From NCBI RefSeq assembly GCF_021864535.1, contig NZ_JAKJIC010000001.1, positions 1 through 64,000 on the forward strand: 64,000 bases of DNA, given 5' to 3'. The notes beneath the pieces were generated by a model. The model did no database searches, was not told the DNA's origin, and worked only from the letters and a program-made list of their open reading frames with translations. This document shows, one piece after another, positions 47,966 through 57,718 of the stretch. This DNA is from Oryzibacter oryziterrae. GTDB lineage: Bacteria; Pseudomonadota; Alphaproteobacteria; Rhizobiales; Pleomorphomonadaceae. How positions within the stretch are numbered: the stretch's first letter is position 1; every line of letters begins with the position of its first letter. The position numbers were made by a program, and so were the translations under genes.

Positions 47966-48109
47966 TACCCCTCTCTCCAACTCTCCCCCGCAAGGGGGGA
48001 GAGGGCCTCGATTGGTTCACTTCAGAGCCGATCGACTTTCGAGGCTCTGAACGGAAACTCCTGTCCGGCCCTCTCCCCCCTTGCGGGGGAGAGTTGGAGA
48101 GAGGGGTGA
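47966..48109. repeat. 144-bp inverted-repeat element, copy 2, between sufD and sufS
   Basis: The arms 47967-48007 and 48067-48107 are perfect 41-bp inverted repeats. The 59-bp centre holds a second inverted repeat, TTCAGAGCC with GGCTCTGAA. Copy 1 is at 70-213. As RNA it would fold into one very stable stem inside the suf message, and could separate expression of sufBCD from sufS-sufT-sufA. No clear target duplication was seen. Confidence 0.9.
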
Positions 48110-48170
48110 TCCAGTCCAACGACGCGGGTGCGATCAACTGAAACAGCCTGGATGATAGGCGGACAAGACC

Positions 48171-49397
48171 ATGACTACTCCTTATGACGTCGAGGCCATT
48201 CGCAGGGATTTCCCGATCCTGGACCTGAAGGTCTATGGCAAGCCGCTGGTCTATCTCGACAACGGGGCCTCGGCGCAGAAGCCGCAGGCGGTGATCGATC
48301 GCATGGTGCACGTCTTCACGCATGAATATGCGAACGTGCATCGCGGTCTGCATTTCCTGTCCAATGCCGCCACGGAAGCCTTCGAAGAGGCCCGTGAGAT
48401 CGTGCGCGCCTTCCTCAATGCGCCGAGCCACGAACAGATCGTCTTCACCCGCTCCTCGACGGAAGCCATCAATCTGGTAGCCGCCAGCTATGGCGGCATG
48501 GTGCTGGAAGAGGGCGACGAGGTGATCCTGTCGATCCTCGAGCATCATTCCAACATCGTGCCCTGGAACTTCCATCGCGAGAAGAAGGGCGTTGTGATCA
48601 AGTGGGCGCCGGTTACCGACGACGGCGCTTTCGATCTCGAGGCCTTTGCCAAGCTGTTGACGCCGCGCACCAAGATCGTGGCGATCACCCACATGTCCAA
48701 TGTCACCGGCACCATCGTCCCCATCAAGGACGTGGTGCGGCTGGCGCATGCCAACGGCACCAGGGTGCTGGTCGACGGCAGTCAGGGCGCCGTGCATCTG
48801 CCCGTGGACGTTCAGGATCTCGACGCCGACTTCTACGTGATCACCGGTCACAAGCTTTACGGCCCCACCGGCATCGGTGTGCTCTACGGCAAGCGCGAGC
48901 TGCTGGAGGCCATGCCGCCCTGGCAGGGCGGCGGCGAGATGATCCGTGAGGTGACACAGGCGGGCGTCACCTATAACGAGCCGCCGCATCGCTTCGAGGC
49001 CGGCACGCCGCCGATCGTCGAGGCGATCGGTCTCGGCGCCGCGCTGAAATACATGGAGAGCCTTGGTCGCGAGGCCATCCTTGCCCATGAGAATGATCTG
49101 CGCGACTATGCCATGAAGCGGCTGTCGGAAATGAACTCGGTGCGCATCTACGGCACCACCCGGGAGAAGGGCGCCATCGTGGCCTTCTCCATGGCCGGCG
49201 CCCATGCCCACGACGTTGCGACGATCATCGATCGATCCGGCGTCGCCGTGCGCGCCGGGACACACTGCGCGATGCCGCTGCTCGAACGTTTCGGCGTCAC
49301 GTCCACTTGCCGGGCGTCATTTGCCCTCTACAATACCCGCGAAGAGGTGGATGCACTTGTGGCCGCCCTTCGAAAGGCGGAAACCCTGTTCGGATGA
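48171..49397 (+). CDS. sufS: cysteine desulfurase SufS
   Basis: A type II class V desulfurase of 408 residues. The PLP lysine is in VITGHKLYGPTGIG, and the catalytic cysteine in VRAGTHCAMPLLERF. It works with a sulfur acceptor; no sufE or sufU is found in the operon. Its last bases overlap the start of sufT (ATGA). Confidence 0.95.
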   Translation: MTTPYDVEAIRRDFPILDLKVYGKPLVYLDNGASAQKPQAVIDRMVHVFTHEYANVHRGLHFLSNAATEAFEEAREIVRAFLNAPSHEQIVFTRSSTEAINLVAASYGGMVLEEGDEVILSILEHHSNIVPWNFHREKKGVVIKWAPVTDDGAFDLEAFAKLLTPRTKIVAITHMSNVTGTIVPIKDVVRLAHANGTRVLVDGSQGAVHLPVDVQDLDADFYVITGHKLYGPTGIGVLYGKRELLEAMPPWQGGGEMIREVTQAGVTYNEPPHRFEAGTPPIVEAIGLGAALKYMESLGREAILAHENDLRDYAMKRLSEMNSVRIYGTTREKGAIVAFSMAGAHAHDVATIIDRSGVAVRAGTHCAMPLLERFGVTSTCRASFALYNTREEVDALVAALRKAETLFG

Positions 49398-49780
49398 ATG
49401 CCATGAACGAGATTGCTTCCGATCCCGAAATGGGCGCCACCCCGGTGGTTGCCAGTGCCCTTCCAGCCGAAGAACTGGAACGGCTGACCGCCGATATCAT
49501 CGCCGCGCTCAAGACGGTCTATGATCCGGAGATTCCGGCGGACATCTACGAGCTCGGCCTCGTCTACAAGATCGACATCGACGACGATCGTCTTGTCACC
49601 ATCGACATGACGCTGACGGCGCCCGGTTGCCCCGTTGCCGGCGAGATGCCGGGCTGGGTCGAGAACGCCGTCGGTGCCGTGCGCGGCATTCATGGCGTGC
49701 AGGTGAACATGGTCTTCGATCCGCCGTGGACGCCCGACCGCATGAGCGAGGAAGCGCAAGTCGCCACGAACTGGTATTGA
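49394..49780 (+). CDS. sufT: SUF-associated DUF59 protein SufT
   Basis: A 128-residue protein with an acidic N-terminal tail and a DUF59/MIP18 domain (about 30-125) carrying the signatures VYDPEIPADIYELGLVY and LTAPGCPVAGEMPGWVE, with the conserved cysteine. SufT helps Fe-S cluster maturation. Start ATG 49394 overlaps the sufS stop; ATG 49403 is an alternative. Confidence 0.92.
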   Translation: MNAMNEIASDPEMGATPVVASALPAEELERLTADIIAALKTVYDPEIPADIYELGLVYKIDIDDDRLVTIDMTLTAPGCPVAGEMPGWVENAVGAVRGIHGVQVNMVFDPPWTPDRMSEEAQVATNWY

Positions 49781-49852
49781 GGATCGGGTGGAGCATCTCC
49801 ATCTGATAGGATCGGACCTGCCTTGAACCGGATCTGCTCAGGAGCAATTGAC

Positions 49853-50224
49853 ATGGCATTGGCCAAGCGCAAGCTGGACGTCATCACCATCACCGAGGCC
49901 GCCGCCGAACGCGTGCGCGAAATCGTCGAGAACGCCGATTCCGGCGTGATCGGGTTGCGCGTTGGCGTCAAGAACGGCGGGTGTGCCGGCATGAGCTACA
50001 CCATGGAGCTCGCCACCGCCGCCGCCCCCGGCGACGAGCGCGTCGACGCCCATGGCGCCACGGTATTGGTCGATCCCAGGGCCGTGCTGTTTCTGCTCGG
50101 CACGCAGATGGACTTCGAGCGGACCACGCTCAAGACCGGCTTCGTCTTCAACAACCCCAATCAGGTCAGCGCCTGCGGTTGCGGTGAAAGCGTCAGCCTG
50201 AAGCCGGCCGAAGCGGTTGAGTAA
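49853..50224 (+). CDS. sufA: A-type Fe-S carrier SufA/IscA
   Basis: A 123-residue A-type carrier, the last gene of the operon. The three cluster cysteines are visible: NGGCAGMSY and the C-terminal ACGCGES. ATG 49853 is preceded by GGAG. It is 72 bases from sufT, and no clear terminator hairpin was seen after it. Confidence 0.93.
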   Translation: MALAKRKLDVITITEAAAERVREIVENADSGVIGLRVGVKNGGCAGMSYTMELATAAAPGDERVDAHGATVLVDPRAVLFLLGTQMDFERTTLKTGFVFNNPNQVSACGCGESVSLKPAEAVE

Positions 50225-50356
50225 GGCGGAAAGGCGAGGGGACGCATTTTTCATCGAATAAAACTCCTCGCTGGATTGTTTGTCTCCCTGAAAGCAAGTC
50301 TGGTCCCGTTGATTTCCGGCGGGCCAGGACATTCAGGCGATCAGGGAGCTTCACAT

Positions 50357-50926
50357 ATGCGTCTATCCCTTGGAATATTCGTTGCCGCCGGCATGATGAG
50401 CCTGGCAGCAGCCCGTGCCGACGATCTCTCTGAGGCCGCCGGCCATTACACCATCGATCCGGCCTCCGAGATCAACTTCAACGTCGGCCAGGTCGGCGGC
50501 GGTGGCATCTCCGGCAAGTTCCCCGATTTCACCGGCTCGATGGACCTTGATGCCCATGACCTCGGTCACTCCAGGGTCGCCTTCGTCCTGAAGCCGGCCA
50601 GCCTCACCACCGGGCAGGATCGCATCGACGGCTTCCTGCGGTCGAGTGCGGTCTTTGACGCCTCCGAATATCCCGATGTGGTGTTCCGTTCGGCGAGCGT
50701 CGAGCGCACCGGGACCGACACGGCCCGCATCGTCGGCGCCATCACGGCGCGCGGGATCACCTACAAGGCCACCTTCGATGCGCATCTGGATCGCAAGTCC
50801 GGTCGCGCCTTGTCCTTCACCGTCACCGGTCAAGTGCCGCGCCTGCCCTTCGGCATGGGGATCGGCGTGCCGATCTACGACAACATGGTCGCCTTCAACA
50901 TGACGCTGGTGGCAAAGAGGGGCTAG
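50357..50926 (+). CDS. YceI-family periplasmic lipid-binding protein
   Basis: A 189-residue secreted lipocalin-like protein. The signal peptide ends at about residue 22 (AAARA). The YceI core has HYTIDPASEINFNVGQVGG, then GFLRSSAVFDASEYPDVVF and AITARGITYKATFDA. Members bind polyisoprenoids such as quinones. A cytochrome b561 gene follows eight bases later, the usual partner, so the two form a redox unit of the inner membrane and periplasm. Confidence 0.9.
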   Translation: MRLSLGIFVAAGMMSLAAARADDLSEAAGHYTIDPASEINFNVGQVGGGGISGKFPDFTGSMDLDAHDLGHSRVAFVLKPASLTTGQDRIDGFLRSSAVFDASEYPDVVFRSASVERTGTDTARIVGAITARGITYKATFDAHLDRKSGRALSFTVTGQVPRLPFGMGIGVPIYDNMVAFNMTLVAKRG

Positions 50927-50934
50927 GCTGTCCG

Positions 50935-51486
50935 ATGTTTCGCAACTCTTCCCAAGGCTACGGCTGGGTCTCCGTCGGCCTGCACTGGTTGATGGCAATC
51001 CTGTTTGTGGGCCAGATCGGCCTTGGCTACGCCACGCAGGCGGTGACCGACCCGGCTCTGCAGTTCGATCTCTACCAGTGGCACAAGTCGACCGGCTTTC
51101 TCCTGCTGGCGCTGGCACTGCTTCGGCTGACCTGGCGCCTCAGCGAGCGGCAGCCGGACGACGCGCCGTCATCTCGTTCGCTGCAGCGATCGGCAAAGCT
51201 CGTGCATCTGGGGCTGTTCGTGGCGCTGTTCGCCGTGCCGCTCACGGGCTGGGCCGTGGCGTCGACGTCGGTGCTCGACATTCCGAGCTATGTCTTCAAT
51301 CTGGTGGTGATCCCGCCGCTGCCACTGACGCCTTCGGACGCCGCCGAGGCTTTCTGGTCGACGTTGCATGCCACACTTGCCTATGGTGCGGCCGCCTTGA
51401 TTGCATCGCATGCCGGCGCGGCGCTCTGGCATCAGTTCATCCGCCGCGACGGTTTGCTGCGGCGGATGTGGTTTCGCTCAGCCTGA
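50935..51486 (+). CDS. cytochrome b561
   Basis: A 183-residue inner-membrane di-heme cytochrome with four helices. Histidines that may hold the hemes are in GLHWLMAIL, YQWHKSTGF, LVHLGLFVAL and LIASHAGAALWHQF. It probably passes electrons between quinol and a periplasmic acceptor and is encoded together with YceI. It converges on the chemoreceptor gene, with six bases between stops. Confidence 0.9.
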   Translation: MFRNSSQGYGWVSVGLHWLMAILFVGQIGLGYATQAVTDPALQFDLYQWHKSTGFLLLALALLRLTWRLSERQPDDAPSSRSLQRSAKLVHLGLFVALFAVPLTGWAVASTSVLDIPSYVFNLVVIPPLPLTPSDAAEAFWSTLHATLAYGAAALIASHAGAALWHQFIRRDGLLRRMWFRSA

Positions 51487-51492
51487 TCGGGA

Positions 51493-53181
51493 TCAGGCGG
51501 CTGCCACCTGGCTGAGGAAGCTCTCGACCTGGTGACGCAAGGCGCGCGTCTCCTCGTTCATGTCCTCGGCGGTGGCGGCCACGTCGGCGGCGAAGACGCT
51601 CGTGTCGGCCACGCCCTTGCTCACCGCATCGATCTCGCCGGTGGCATTCTGCGTGCCGTCGGAAGCATCGGCCACGCTGCGGGAGATCTCGTCGGTGGCG
51701 GCACTCTGCTGGCTGATGGCGCTGGCAATGGCGTTGGTGTTGCCGTTGATCTCTTCCATGATGGCCGAGATCTGGCGGATGGCGCCCACGGCTTCGCCTG
51801 TGGCTCCCTGGATGTCATTGACCTGCACGGCGATTTCCTCGGTCGCCTTGGCGGTCTGGTTTGCCAGCTGCTTGACCTCGGACGCCACCACGGCGAAGCC
51901 GCGGCCCGCCTCGCCGGCGCGGGCGGCCTCGATGGTCGCATTCAGCGCCAGAAGGTTGGTCTGCTCGGCGATCTCAGAGATCAGGTTCACCACCGCGCCG
52001 ATCTTGGTGGCCGCTTCGGCCAGGCTGTCGATGCGGCTGTTGGTATGGCGCGCGGCGTCGGCGGCGCGATCGACGATCTTGTTGGTGGTCTGGATCTGAC
52101 GGCCGATCTCGCCGATGGAGGCCGCGAGTTCTTCCGCCGAGGCGGCAACCACCTGGACGGAATGCGTGGCGCTTTGTGCGGCCGACGCAGCCGATGCCGC
52201 CCGCGCGCTCGCCGCGTTGCTGGTGCCCTTCAACTGTTCCGAGGCCGAGAGCATCTTGCCGGCGCTCTGCGAGAAGGTGTTGAGCGCATTCGTCATGCCC
52301 TGGCGGAAGGCGACGATCAGATTGTCCACCTTCTGCTGGCGGCCCGCGCGGGCCTGCTGGTCTGCCGCGGCGGACTGACCGAGCTGCACGCGCTCGTCAA
52401 TTGCATCGCGGAACGAAACGATCGTGGCGTTGATCGCGACGATCTCCTTCAGCTTGCTGGCGGAGGCGTTGGTCTGCGAGGTGTCGCCGCGCGCCAGCCG
52501 GTTCAGCGCAACGACGATGGCTTCCAGCGGGTTGGAAATGGAGCGGACGATGAGCAGCGACACGACGATGAGCAGCCCGAGAGCGATCACGCAGATTGCG
52601 CCAACCCAGATGGCGAGCGACCACACCTGCGCTTCCAGCTCATCCACATAGACGCCGGTGCCGATCACCATGTTCCACGGCTTGAAGTACTTGATGTAGG
52701 ACGTCTTGGGGAACAGCGTCGCCTTGTCTTCGCCGGGCTTCGGCCAGGTGTAGGAGTAGAAGGCGTCTTCGCCGCCGTTGTTGCGGATGGCGTCATTCAT
52801 GGCGCCATAGAGCGGCGTGCCGTCCGGCTGCTTCACGTCGGACTTGATCTGGCCTTCCCACTCCGGCTTCAGCGGGTGCATCACCACGCGCATGTCCATG
52901 TCATGGATCCAGAAGTAACCCGACGGGCCGTAGCGCATCACGCGCAGTGCTGCGAGCGCCCGCGCCTTGGCGTCCTGTTCGGAAAGCTCTCCTGTTGTGC
53001 TCTTGGCTTGATAGTCGGCCACTACACTATATGCACTGGCGACCAGGAGGCTTAGCCGGTCATTCGTGTCGGCGAATATGTTGTTCTTGTAGCTTTGGAC
53101 TGTATATGCAGAGAGCGATACAAATCCGACGGCAAAAATCAACACGAGACCCAGTAGACGTGACTTGATCGAATTGAACAC
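51493..53181 (-). CDS. methyl-accepting chemotaxis protein with a periplasmic Cache domain
   Basis: A 562-residue chemoreceptor. Helix 1 (about 10-30), a single-Cache (sCache_2) sensor of about 150 residues ([20 protein letters not shown]), helix 2 (about 185-210), a HAMP linker and a signalling coiled coil whose hairpin tip is [23 protein letters not shown] 53181, behind AGGGGA, is the likely start; TTG and ATG codons a little upstream lack a ribosome site. Cache domains of this type often bind carboxylates. No cheAW genes are near. Confidence 0.9.
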   Translation of the reverse strand: MFNSIKSRLLGLVLIFAVGFVSLSAYTVQSYKNNIFADTNDRLSLLVASAYSVVADYQAKSTTGELSEQDAKARALAALRVMRYGPSGYFWIHDMDMRVVMHPLKPEWEGQIKSDVKQPDGTPLYGAMNDAIRNNGGEDAFYSYTWPKPGEDKATLFPKTSYIKYFKPWNMVIGTGVYVDELEAQVWSLAIWVGAICVIALGLLIVVSLLIVRSISNPLEAIVVALNRLARGDTSQTNASASKLKEIVAINATIVSFRDAIDERVQLGQSAAADQQARAGRQQKVDNLIVAFRQGMTNALNTFSQSAGKMLSASEQLKGTSNAASARAASAASAAQSATHSVQVVAASAEELAASIGEIGRQIQTTNKIVDRAADAARHTNSRIDSLAEAATKIGAVVNLISEIAEQTNLLALNATIEAARAGEAGRGFAVVASEVKQLANQTAKATEEIAVQVNDIQGATGEAVGAIRQISAIMEEINGNTNAIASAISQQSAATDEISRSVADASDGTQNATGEIDAVSKGVADTSVFAADVAATAEDMNEETRALRHQVESFLSQVAAA

Positions 53182-53306
53182 AGCTATCCCCTGGATGATC
53201 ATGCACCGCAAAGTTGAACATACTGTGGTGTGAATTGATTAAGTAACTGTTATTTTTGGGCTCCGAGCTTTCAATTTTGAAGGAATTTAAACCTGATGGT
53301 CGCGGT

Positions 53307-54128
53307 TCACTTTCGATATATTCTGACGTAATCGACCAACATTTCCATCGGGAACTTGCTGGTCGCGTCAGGTGCGCCCGGCCAATCACCACCGACGGCG
53401 AGGTTGAGCAGCAGATATTGCGGCTTGCTGAAAGGCCATTGGGCGCTGCCCGATCCGGCGTTGCGATAGCTGTGGTAGATCTTGTCGTCGACGCCGATGG
53501 AGATCTTGGCCGGCGTCCACGTCATCTGGTAGCGGTGGTAGGCCGTGCAGGCCGTTGCCACCTTGATTGCTCCGCCATTGCCCGAGGTCCCCGCCGTCGA
53601 GCGCGTGTGCAGCGTGCCGTAGATGGTTGGATCCTTGTTGATCTTCTCCATGATGTCGATTTCGCCGCTGTCGGGCCACTTGTCGGCTGTGCCCAGCATC
53701 CAGATGGCCGGCCAGGCGCCCTGGGTGCAGGGCAGCTTGGCGCGGACCTCGACGAAGCCGTAGGTCCAGCTGGCCTTGCCGCGGGTGATGAGGCGGCCCG
53801 AGGTATAGTCCTGCTGGCCATAATCGGCGGCGCTGGTCAGACGCTCCTTGCGGGCGATGATGTGCAGCTTGCCATCCTTCACCCGCGTATTGGCAAGGCG
53901 ACGAGCGGCATAGTATTGCAACTCATTGTTGTACCAGCCCGTCTTGTTGGCCTCGGTATCGTAGACCCAGTTCCTGGCCGAGGGCAGGCCGTCGGTGCTG
54001 AACTCGTCGTGCCAGACCAGCTTGTAGCCGGTCGGCGGCGCCGCCATGGCCGGGCCGAAGGAGAGCGTGGTGCTCGACAGCAGGGCGGCGGCCGCTGCTT
54101 TGATGATGCTCTGAATGGCCGGCGCCAT
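53307..54128 (-). CDS. secreted glycoside hydrolase family 16 (beta-glucanase-like)
   Basis: A 273-residue secreted enzyme with a signal peptide to about residue 29 (AMAA). The GH16 domain covers 33-273: WHDEFSTDGL, then AWPAIWML and the catalytic motif GEIDIMEKI with the E-x-D-x-x-E triad (nucleophile and acid/base), then WPFSKPQYLLLNLAVGG. It probably cuts beta-1,3 or mixed-linkage glucans. ATG 54128 with GGGAGGG is the start; the longer frame is only the coding-like minus strand of a 122-bp repeat. Confidence 0.9.
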   Translation of the reverse strand: MAPAIQSIIKAAAAALLSSTTLSFGPAMAAPPTGYKLVWHDEFSTDGLPSARNWVYDTEANKTGWYNNELQYYAARRLANTRVKDGKLHIIARKERLTSAADYGQQDYTSGRLITRGKASWTYGFVEVRAKLPCTQGAWPAIWMLGTADKWPDSGEIDIMEKINKDPTIYGTLHTRSTAGTSGNGGAIKVATACTAYHRYQMTWTPAKISIGVDDKIYHSYRNAGSGSAQWPFSKPQYLLLNLAVGGDWPGAPDATSKFPMEMLVDYVRIYRK

Positions 54129-54514
54129 TGGGCCCTCCCTTTGCGTCAACGAGGATATCTTGCGAAGCCGGTAATGCAGGTAATGCCGAGCGTCCTTGAA
54201 AATGACTCTCGGTATCCCGCTTTCGAATGTCTCATGCCCTTGATGCAGATGCGATATTGGAAATGTCTTCAATCAGCCGATGCGGCAGCATCTTGGCGCA
54301 TTGGTACAAGGTGCCACGATTGCGCTAACAGCGGGTTGAAAATGTGGCCCAAATCGTCGGGAAGATCTGAAACTTGCGTCCGGAGCATCAAGCTCTTGGA
54401 ACGATTTCGACTGAATACACTCAAATGGTCTATTCAGTTACATATTATATACTTCAAATATATTCTTTGAGGTTCGGCGACTTGAGCCGCCGAACCATTG
54501 TTCTGAGAACGTTT
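54129..54514. other. 386-bp intergenic region with a repeat
   Basis: It lies between GH16 and pfkB on the same strand and holds repeat copy A (54184-54305). The rest, 54410-54480, is AT-rich. No gene was recognised. Confidence 0.7.
54184..54305. repeat. 122-bp structured repeat, copy A
   Basis: Aligns without gaps to 61719-61840. The first hairpin, GCCGAG (54185-54190) with CTCGGT (54208-54213), differs from copy B by a G-C to A-T exchange in the paired position, so pairing is kept. The second hairpin is partly decayed here. It is upstream of the GH16 start. Confidence 0.85.
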
Positions 54515-55456
54515 TCACCAGTTATGATGATGCGAACCGATTTGCTCGAGGAAACGATCGACGTCCGCCTTGTGGCACAGCTGCGTTCCCGAGGTGATCA
54601 CCGACGCCGTACCGCAGGCAACGCCGAGGCGGAAGGCATCTTCCGGGATCAGGCCCGAGGCAAGACCGAAGACCATGCCGCCAACGAAGCTGTCACCGGC
54701 GCCGGAGGCCGACTTCACTTCCACCTTGGGCGACTGCAGGAACACATGGGTGTCCGGCGTCACCAGCAGGGCGCCGTCTTCGCCCATGGTGATGGCGATC
54801 ATCTTCACCTTGCCGGCAGCGATCATCTCGCGGGCGGCGATGACCATGTCGTCATTGGTCGGCAGCGCACGGCCCACGAGCTTTTCGAACTCGCCCTGGC
54901 TCGGCTTCATCAGTTCGATGCCGCCGCGTTCCAGCGCCAGGTCCAGCGGCTTGCCGGAGGTGTCGAGCACCAGATGGCCGCCACGCGCCGCGACCAGATC
55001 GGCCAGCTGCACATAGAAGTCGGCCGGAATGCCGCGGGGCAGGGAGCCCGACCCGACGCACCAGTCCCAATCGAGGTCCTTCAGCGCGAACAGGCAGCGC
55101 TTCCACTCGATTTCGCTGACCTCGGGGCCTTCCGGAATGAAGCGATACTCAAGACCGGTGGACCGTTCGTAGACCAGATGGCAGACGCGCGTGTTCTGGG
55201 CAATCGGAATGCGACGGCGCGGAATGCCGCGCGAGCCGAGGAGTTCGTCGAACACCTGACCGGTCGTGCCGCCCGACATGTAGAGCGCGATGGAATTTCC
55301 GCCGAGTTCCTTGATCACACGTGTTACATTGATACCGCCGCCACCTGGATCATACTGTTCGGCGGTAATGCGGATCTTGTGGGTGTGACGAACGACGTCC
55401 GCTTCGGCGGTATCGTCGATCGACGGATTGAGTGTGAGCGTTACGATCGGTTTCAT
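54515..55456 (-). CDS. PfkB-family hexose kinase (1-phosphofructokinase or Pfk-2 type)
   Basis: A 313-residue ribokinase-fold sugar kinase. The PfkB signature is GGGGINVTRVIKELGG (about 38-53) and the catalytic motif SGAGDSFVGGM (about 252-262). The TLNPSIDDTAE start is typical of 1-phosphofructokinase and 6-phosphofructokinase II. No fructose PTS genes are adjacent, which slightly favours the Pfk-2 reading. The C-terminus is histidine-rich. Confidence 0.85.
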   Translation of the reverse strand: MKPIVTLTLNPSIDDTAEADVVRHTHKIRITAEQYDPGGGGINVTRVIKELGGNSIALYMSGGTTGQVFDELLGSRGIPRRRIPIAQNTRVCHLVYERSTGLEYRFIPEGPEVSEIEWKRCLFALKDLDWDWCVGSGSLPRGIPADFYVQLADLVAARGGHLVLDTSGKPLDLALERGGIELMKPSQGEFEKLVGRALPTNDDMVIAAREMIAAGKVKMIAITMGEDGALLVTPDTHVFLQSPKVEVKSASGAGDSFVGGMVFGLASGLIPEDAFRLGVACGTASVITSGTQLCHKADVDRFLEQIGSHHHNW

Positions 55457-55670
55457 GGGTCGTTATTTCATGGCCCGTTCAGTTTTCGTGACGACCCACA
55501 AGGGTCAGAAGCCAGTGACGCGTTTCGGAAAACCGATCAAGAGAGGGGTTTTCCTGCCCTAGTCGACGGAAGACGAGGACCACACTCCGCCGTTTGGCTC
55601 GGTTGTCGATTTATCGTGCTTTCGATACGAAAGCCATGGTTTAGATCAATTCCGTCAGGAAGCCGCTATC

Positions 55671-57683
55671 ATGTTCTCGAAGATTCTGATCGCAAATCGT
55701 GGTGAAATCGCCTGCCGCGTCATCAAGACGGCCCGCAAAATGGGGATTTCCACGGTCGCGGTCTACTCGGATGCCGATCGTGATGCCGTTCATGTGGAAA
55801 TGGCTGATGAGGCTGTGCATATCGGACCTGCAGCTGCCGCACAGTCTTATCTCCTGATGGACAAGATCATTGCCGCCTGCAAGCAGACGGGCGCTGAAGC
55901 CGTGCATCCCGGCTATGGATTCCTGTCCGAGCGCGCCGCCTTCCCGCGCGCACTGGCCGCAGAGGGAATCGTTTTCATTGGTCCCAACCCCGATGCGATC
56001 GACGCCATGGGCGACAAGATTCAGTCGAAGATCTTTGCCGACCGTGCTGGCGTCAGCACCGTGCCCGGCAATCTCGGGCTGATTGAGAATTCCAAGGAAG
56101 CCGTGCGCGTCGCCGACGAGATCGGCTATCCCGTGATGATCAAGGCGTCGGCCGGCGGTGGCGGCAAGGGCATGCGCATTGCCTGGGACGCCGTCGAGGC
56201 GGCCGAGGGCTTCACGCGCGCCCGGTCGGAGGCGGTCAACTCCTTTGGTGACGACCGCATCTTCATCGAGAAGTTCATCGTCAATCCGCGCCACATCGAG
56301 ATCCAGCTGCTCGGCGACAAGCATGGCAATGTGATCTATCTGGGCGAACGCGAATGCTCGATCCAGCGCCGCAATCAGAAGGTCATCGAGGAGGCTCCGT
56401 CACCGCTGCTCGACGAGGCCACCCGCAAGGCCATGGGTGAGCAGGCCGTCGCTCTCGCCAAGGCCGTCGGCTATGACAGCGCCGGCACGGTGGAGTTCGT
56501 CGCCGGACAGGACAAGAGCTTCTTCTTCCTGGAGATGAACACCCGCCTGCAGGTGGAGCATCCGGTCACCGAGTTGATCACCGGCATCGATCTCGTTGAG
56601 CAGATGATTCGCGTTGCCGCCGGCGAGCCGCTGACGATCACGCAGGACGACGTGAAGCTGAAGGGCTGGGCCGTCGAGAGCCGCGTCTATGCCGAAGATC
56701 CCTATCGCAACTTCCTGCCGTCCACCGGCCGTCTGGTGAAGTACCGGCCGCCGGAAGAGGGCGTGAAGGGCCGCATCACCGTGCGTAACGACACGGGTGT
56801 GACCGAGGGCTCGGAAATCTCCATGTTCTACGATCCGATGATCGCCAAGCTGGTGACGCATGCGCCGACCCGCATCGAGGCGATCGATGCGCAGGCCGAG
56901 GCGCTGGATCGCTTCCTGATCGACGGCATTCAGCCGAACATTCCTTTCCTCACCGCCCTGATGCAGCATCCGCGCTGGCGGGCTGGAAACCTGTCGACCG
57001 GGTTCATCAAGGAAGAGTTCCCCGACGGCTTTACCGGTCGCGCTCCGGACGCTGAAGCCAAGGAAGTGCTGGCCGTTGCCGCGCTCGCCATGGAAATGGT
57101 GCGCAAGGAGCGTCTTGACCATCACTCGGGCCGGCTCAAGCCGCACTCGGGTCACTGGCGCCACGAGTGGGTGGTTCGCCTCGATCGCGAGTATGTCAAT
57201 GTGACCGTGCCGCAGGGTTACGCCGCGGTGCCGCTCGAGATCGACACCGAGATCAACGGTCGCCACATGACCGTGGCGTCCGACTGGCGCCTCGGCGAGC
57301 CGCTTTGGACTGGCCGCATCGACGGCCGTGAAGTTGCCGTGCAGGTGCGGTCGCTCAGCGGTGGCGGCGTGTTTCTGTCCTGGCGCGGCGTCAACATCAA
57401 GGCGCATGCCATGCTGCCGGAAGTAGCCGCGCTCGACGCGCTGATGCCGGTGAAGGTGCCGCCCGATCTCTCCAAATATCTCCTCTGCCCGATGCCGGGC
57501 TTGGTCGTCTCCATCGCCGTTCATCAGGGGCAGGAGGTCAAGGCCGGCGACATTCTCGCAGTCGTCGAGGCCATGAAGATGGAGAACGTGCTGCGCGCCG
57601 AGCGCGACGGCAAGGTCGCCACCGTCCACGCCAAGTCGGGCGACAGCCTGGCGGTGGACGCGGTGATCCTGGAGTTCGCGTGA
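55671..57683 (+). CDS. pccA: acetyl/propionyl-CoA carboxylase biotin-containing alpha subunit
   Basis: A 670-residue subunit that carboxylates its own biotin with ATP and bicarbonate. The biotin carboxylase part covers 1-450 (FSKILIANRGEIACRVI, then KASAGGGGKGMRI for ATP binding and the EMNTRLQVEHPVTE motif). A BT-type linker follows, and the C-terminal biotinyl domain has EAMKMEN with the biotin lysine at about 637. The beta subunit (pccB) and methylmalonyl-CoA mutase are not in the window. Propionyl-CoA is the more likely substrate. Confidence 0.92.
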   Translation: MFSKILIANRGEIACRVIKTARKMGISTVAVYSDADRDAVHVEMADEAVHIGPAAAAQSYLLMDKIIAACKQTGAEAVHPGYGFLSERAAFPRALAAEGIVFIGPNPDAIDAMGDKIQSKIFADRAGVSTVPGNLGLIENSKEAVRVADEIGYPVMIKASAGGGGKGMRIAWDAVEAAEGFTRARSEAVNSFGDDRIFIEKFIVNPRHIEIQLLGDKHGNVIYLGERECSIQRRNQKVIEEAPSPLLDEATRKAMGEQAVALAKAVGYDSAGTVEFVAGQDKSFFFLEMNTRLQVEHPVTELITGIDLVEQMIRVAAGEPLTITQDDVKLKGWAVESRVYAEDPYRNFLPSTGRLVKYRPPEEGVKGRITVRNDTGVTEGSEISMFYDPMIAKLVTHAPTRIEAIDAQAEALDRFLIDGIQPNIPFLTALMQHPRWRAGNLSTGFIKEEFPDGFTGRAPDAEAKEVLAVAALAMEMVRKERLDHHSGRLKPHSGHWRHEWVVRLDREYVNVTVPQGYAAVPLEIDTEINGRHMTVASDWRLGEPLWTGRIDGREVAVQVRSLSGGGVFLSWRGVNIKAHAMLPEVAALDALMPVKVPPDLSKYLLCPMPGLVVSIAVHQGQEVKAGDILAVVEAMKMENVLRAERDGKVATVHAKSGDSLAVDAVILEFA

Positions 57684-57718
57684 TCTGCGCTTATAGAGTC
57701 TAGGCGGAAGCGATGCGC

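Noticed and set aside
54129-54272. 48-residue N-terminal extension of the GH16 enzyme
   Set aside because: It reads through the 122-bp repeat and would bury the signal peptide; ATG 54128 has a strong ribosome site.
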